From positions 285,465-349,464 of the forward strand of contig PLCM01000018.1 of NCBI GenBank assembly GCA_003134765.1: 64,000 nucleotides of DNA. The letters are read 5' to 3'. Shown in pieces: positions 62,206 to 64,000 of the stretch. The first letter of the stretch is position 1. Each line of letters begins with the position of its first letter. This DNA comes from Spartobacteria bacterium. GTDB taxonomy: Bacteria; Verrucomicrobiota; Verrucomicrobiia; Chthoniobacterales; UBA10450. Below the pieces are notes generated by a model. That model did not search any database, was not told the DNA's origin, and saw nothing but the letters and a program-made list of their open reading frames with translations. A program made the position numbers and the translations under genes.

Positions 62206-63690
62206 ATGCAGCTCAAAACTCTCGTCGCAGCCGTTTCCCCCCGCCAAATCATCGGGCCGGTTGATCGCGTCGTGGAAAGCATCGCGTATGACTCGCGGCG
62301 TGTGCAGAGGAATGGCCTTTTCGTCGCATTGCGCGGTGAAAAAAGTGACGGCCATCAATTCATCGAGCAGGCCGTCGAAAAAGGCGCCGCGGTCGTCGTG
62401 ACGGAACAGGAGGTTCAATCCCCGCGCGCGACGTGTGTCGTAGTCGAGAATACCCGAACCGCGCTCGCCGACCTCGCCGCCGTTTTTTACGAACGGCCCG
62501 CCCGCCGTCTCAAGCTCGCCGCCGTCACCGGCACGAATGGGAAAACGACGACGACGTTCCTCCTTAAACATATTTGCGAGAAAGCCGGTTTGCCTTGTGG
62601 CCTGCTCGGAACCGTTCGTTACGAAATCGGGGACCGGGTTTTGCCCGCGGTCCGCACGACTCCGGAATCGCTCGACGTGCAGGAGTTGCTCGCGCAAATG
62701 GTGAACGCCGGGTGCAAGGCCGCTGCCATGGAAGTGTCGTCGCATGCCATCGCCCAGGACCGGGTGCGCGGGCTCGAGTGGGACGTGGCCGTCTTCACGA
62801 ACCTGACCCAGGACCATCTCGACTTTCACGGCACGATGGAAAAGTACTTCGAGGCGAAGGCGGAACTCTTCACCGGACTCGCCGAACAGAAATCGAAAAC
62901 AAACGCCACTGCGGTCATTAATCTCGACGACCGCCATGGCGCTCAGTTGGTCGACCGTTTGGAAAAGAAAACGCCCGTCGTCACCTACGGAGTGGGAGCG
63001 CGGGCCGATTTTCGCGCCTCCAGTTACCATGCGGAATTCGCCGGCACGTCGTACCAGCTGGACGCGCGCGGCAAGAGCTACCTCGTGCGTATTCCACTCA
63101 TCGGCCGCTTCAACGTCGCGAATTCGATGGCGGCCCTGGCCGCGGCCAGCAGCATGGGCATCAACCTGCGCGAGGCCATTCTCAGCCTTGGACGGTCGCC
63201 CCAGGTTCCGGGGCGGCTCGAAGCGGTTCCCGCCAAACGGCAGTTCCAGGTTTTTGTCGATTACGCCCACACCGATGACGCGCTGCTCAATGTTCTCAAG
63301 ACGCTGCGCGAATTGTCACCGAAAAGACTGATCGTCGTCTTTGGTTGCGGCGGTGATCGCGACAAACAAAAGCGGCCGCTCATGGCCCGCGTCGCGGACC
63401 AGAATGCGGATTACAGCATCATCACCTCCGACAATCCGCGCAAGGAGGACCCGGACGCGATCATTGCCGATGCCGAGAGGGGTTTTCGTTCGGATCGCTA
63501 CGAAAAAGTTACCGACCGGGCTAAGGCGATCGCGCGCGCGATTGAATTGGCGCAGCCCCGCGACATTGTCCTCATCGCCGGCAAAGGCCACGAGGCCTAC
63601 CAGGAATTCTCCGATCACACCGTGCCCTTCGACGACATTCAAGTGGCGAGGCAGGCCCTAGAAAATCATCCGCTGGAGTTTGGGTCATGA
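62206..63690 (+). CDS. murE: UDP-MurNAc-tripeptide synthetase MurE
   Basis: Adds the third amino acid of the peptidoglycan stem in the cytoplasm; 494 residues. ATP loop TGTNGKTTTTFLLKH near residue 110, central AMEVSSHAIAQDRV, and the DNPRKEDP motif near residue 408, which marks enzymes using meso-diaminopimelate. 28 bases after ftsI. Confidence 0.94.
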   Translation: MQLKTLVAAVSPRQIIGPVDRVVESIAYDSRRVQRNGLFVALRGEKSDGHQFIEQAVEKGAAVVVTEQEVQSPRATCVVVENTRTALADLAAVFYERPARRLKLAAVTGTNGKTTTTFLLKHICEKAGLPCGLLGTVRYEIGDRVLPAVRTTPESLDVQELLAQMVNAGCKAAAMEVSSHAIAQDRVRGLEWDVAVFTNLTQDHLDFHGTMEKYFEAKAELFTGLAEQKSKTNATAVINLDDRHGAQLVDRLEKKTPVVTYGVGARADFRASSYHAEFAGTSYQLDARGKSYLVRIPLIGRFNVANSMAALAAASSMGINLREAILSLGRSPQVPGRLEAVPAKRQFQVFVDYAHTDDALLNVLKTLRELSPKRLIVVFGCGGDRDKQKRPLMARVADQNADYSIITSDNPRKEDPDAIIADAERGFRSDRYEKVTDRAKAIARAIELAQPRDIVLIAGKGHEAYQEFSDHTVPFDDIQVARQALENHPLEFGS

Positions 63691-63708
63691 TGGTCACGAA
63701 AGTTCGAT

Positions 63709-63799
63709 TGGTAGGGACGCCGCGTTGCGGCGTCCGCTCGATTTGGAGGATGCCTCGCGCAAGAAAGAGCACGGACGCCGCAGCGCGGCGTCCCTACCT
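63709..63799. repeat. REPIN of the GGTAGGGAC family between murE and murF
   Basis: Both arms are C-type (GGACGCCGC-GTT-GCGGCGTCC and an inverted GGACGCCGC-GCT-GCGGCGTCC). It fills the murE-murF gap and its last base touches the murF ATG, so murF has no visible Shine-Dalgarno sequence. Confidence 0.9.
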
Positions 63800-64000
63800 A
63801 TGGACGCGTTAAGTCTTGCCCAAATCGCGAAGCTTTCCGGCGGCTCGATCTCGGCGGACGACACCAGCGTAATGGTCAGGCGAGTCAGCACCGATTCGAG
63901 AACGCTTCAGGCCGGCGATCTCTTCGTGCCGTTGCGCGGAGAAAATTTCGACGGGCACAAGTTCATCCAGCAGGCGGCGGAACGCGGCGCCGCCGGTGCG
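63800..64000 (+). CDS. murF: UDP-MurNAc-pentapeptide synthetase MurF (partial)
   Basis: First 67 codons only; the gene runs off the right edge. The N-terminal mur-ligase pattern STDSRTLQAGDLFVPLRGEN and FDGHKFIQQAAERGA, and its place after murE, identify it. Starts directly at the end of a REPIN. Confidence 0.88.
   Translation, partial: MDALSLAQIAKLSGGSISADDTSVMVRRVSTDSRTLQAGDLFVPLRGENFDGHKFIQQAAERGAAGA

Noticed and set aside
1..64000. tRNA, rRNA or riboswitch genes
   Set aside because: No cloverleaf-like sequence, rRNA stretch or known riboswitch core was recognised by eye; a covariance-model scan would settle it.

Overview
The window looks like a chromosomal segment of a soil-type Verrucomicrobium of the Chthoniobacterales/Spartobacteria kind. 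The main grounds are a full Verru_Chthon cassette (A, B, C and D pseudopilin-like proteins, 40999-45843), an alternative complex III (ACIII) operon, high GC, and dense families of hairpin-forming intergenic repeats. No rRNA, tRNA or CRISPR array was seen. This assignment is inference; no database search was possible.

Layout. 1-5904: an incoming gene end, tandem repeats, an HtrA-type protease, a KamA-type radical SAM aminomutase and a secreted amidohydrolase. 5905-18455: one long respiratory operon, actABCDEF, a small membrane protein, then ccoN-, ccoO- and ccoP-like genes, mostly joined by 4-base overlaps. The CcoN-like subunit has lost every ligand of the oxygen-reducing site I could align (CuB histidines, cross-linked tyrosine, haem b3 histidine) but keeps the low-spin haem ligands, so this is probably not an oxidase. 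18599-19932: a thioredoxin-reductase-like flavoprotein coupled by a 1-base overlap to an EncFtn-type ferritin without an encapsulin gene. 20090-22581: on the minus strand, a free-methionine-sulfoxide reductase, a pseudo-kinase/receiver protein and a PilT/PilU ATPase. 22765-30154: a complete aa3 oxidase operon (subunits I, III, IV-like, two small membrane proteins, II, haem A synthase, haem O synthase, SCO), whose subunit I has all catalytic ligands; it is the likely real terminal oxidase for ACIII.

30444-40044: mixed single genes (RmlA-like, glycosyltransferase, Dabb protein, orphan nuoA, XerD, UVR-motif protein, secreted serine hydrolase). 40268-45843: the Verru_Chthon cassette with an Ig-like lipoprotein/secreted protein, apparently lower in GC than its surroundings. 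46722-52723: a type IV pilus/polarity locus (TPR-MshEN protein, PilB/GspE ATPase, a 730-residue modular protein with a C-terminal roadblock domain, MglA, MglB). 52724-53265: a frameshifted REP-associated tyrosine transposase (RAYT) bracketed by REP hairpins. 53272-57913 (minus): fabF, guaB3, a zinc-ribbon protein, tonB, exbD and exbB. 58461-57967: a secreted YD-like protein. 58528-64000: the division/cell wall (dcw) cluster with a MraZ operator, mraZ, rsmH, ftsL, ftsI, murE and the start of murF.

A theme across the window is repeat invasion. At least nine copies of one REPIN family plus several relatives share a GTAG-plus-hairpin design. Some lie in frame inside genes (ctaA and the roadblock protein), some abut start codons (subunit IV, murF, actC), and one family surrounds the RAYT relic.
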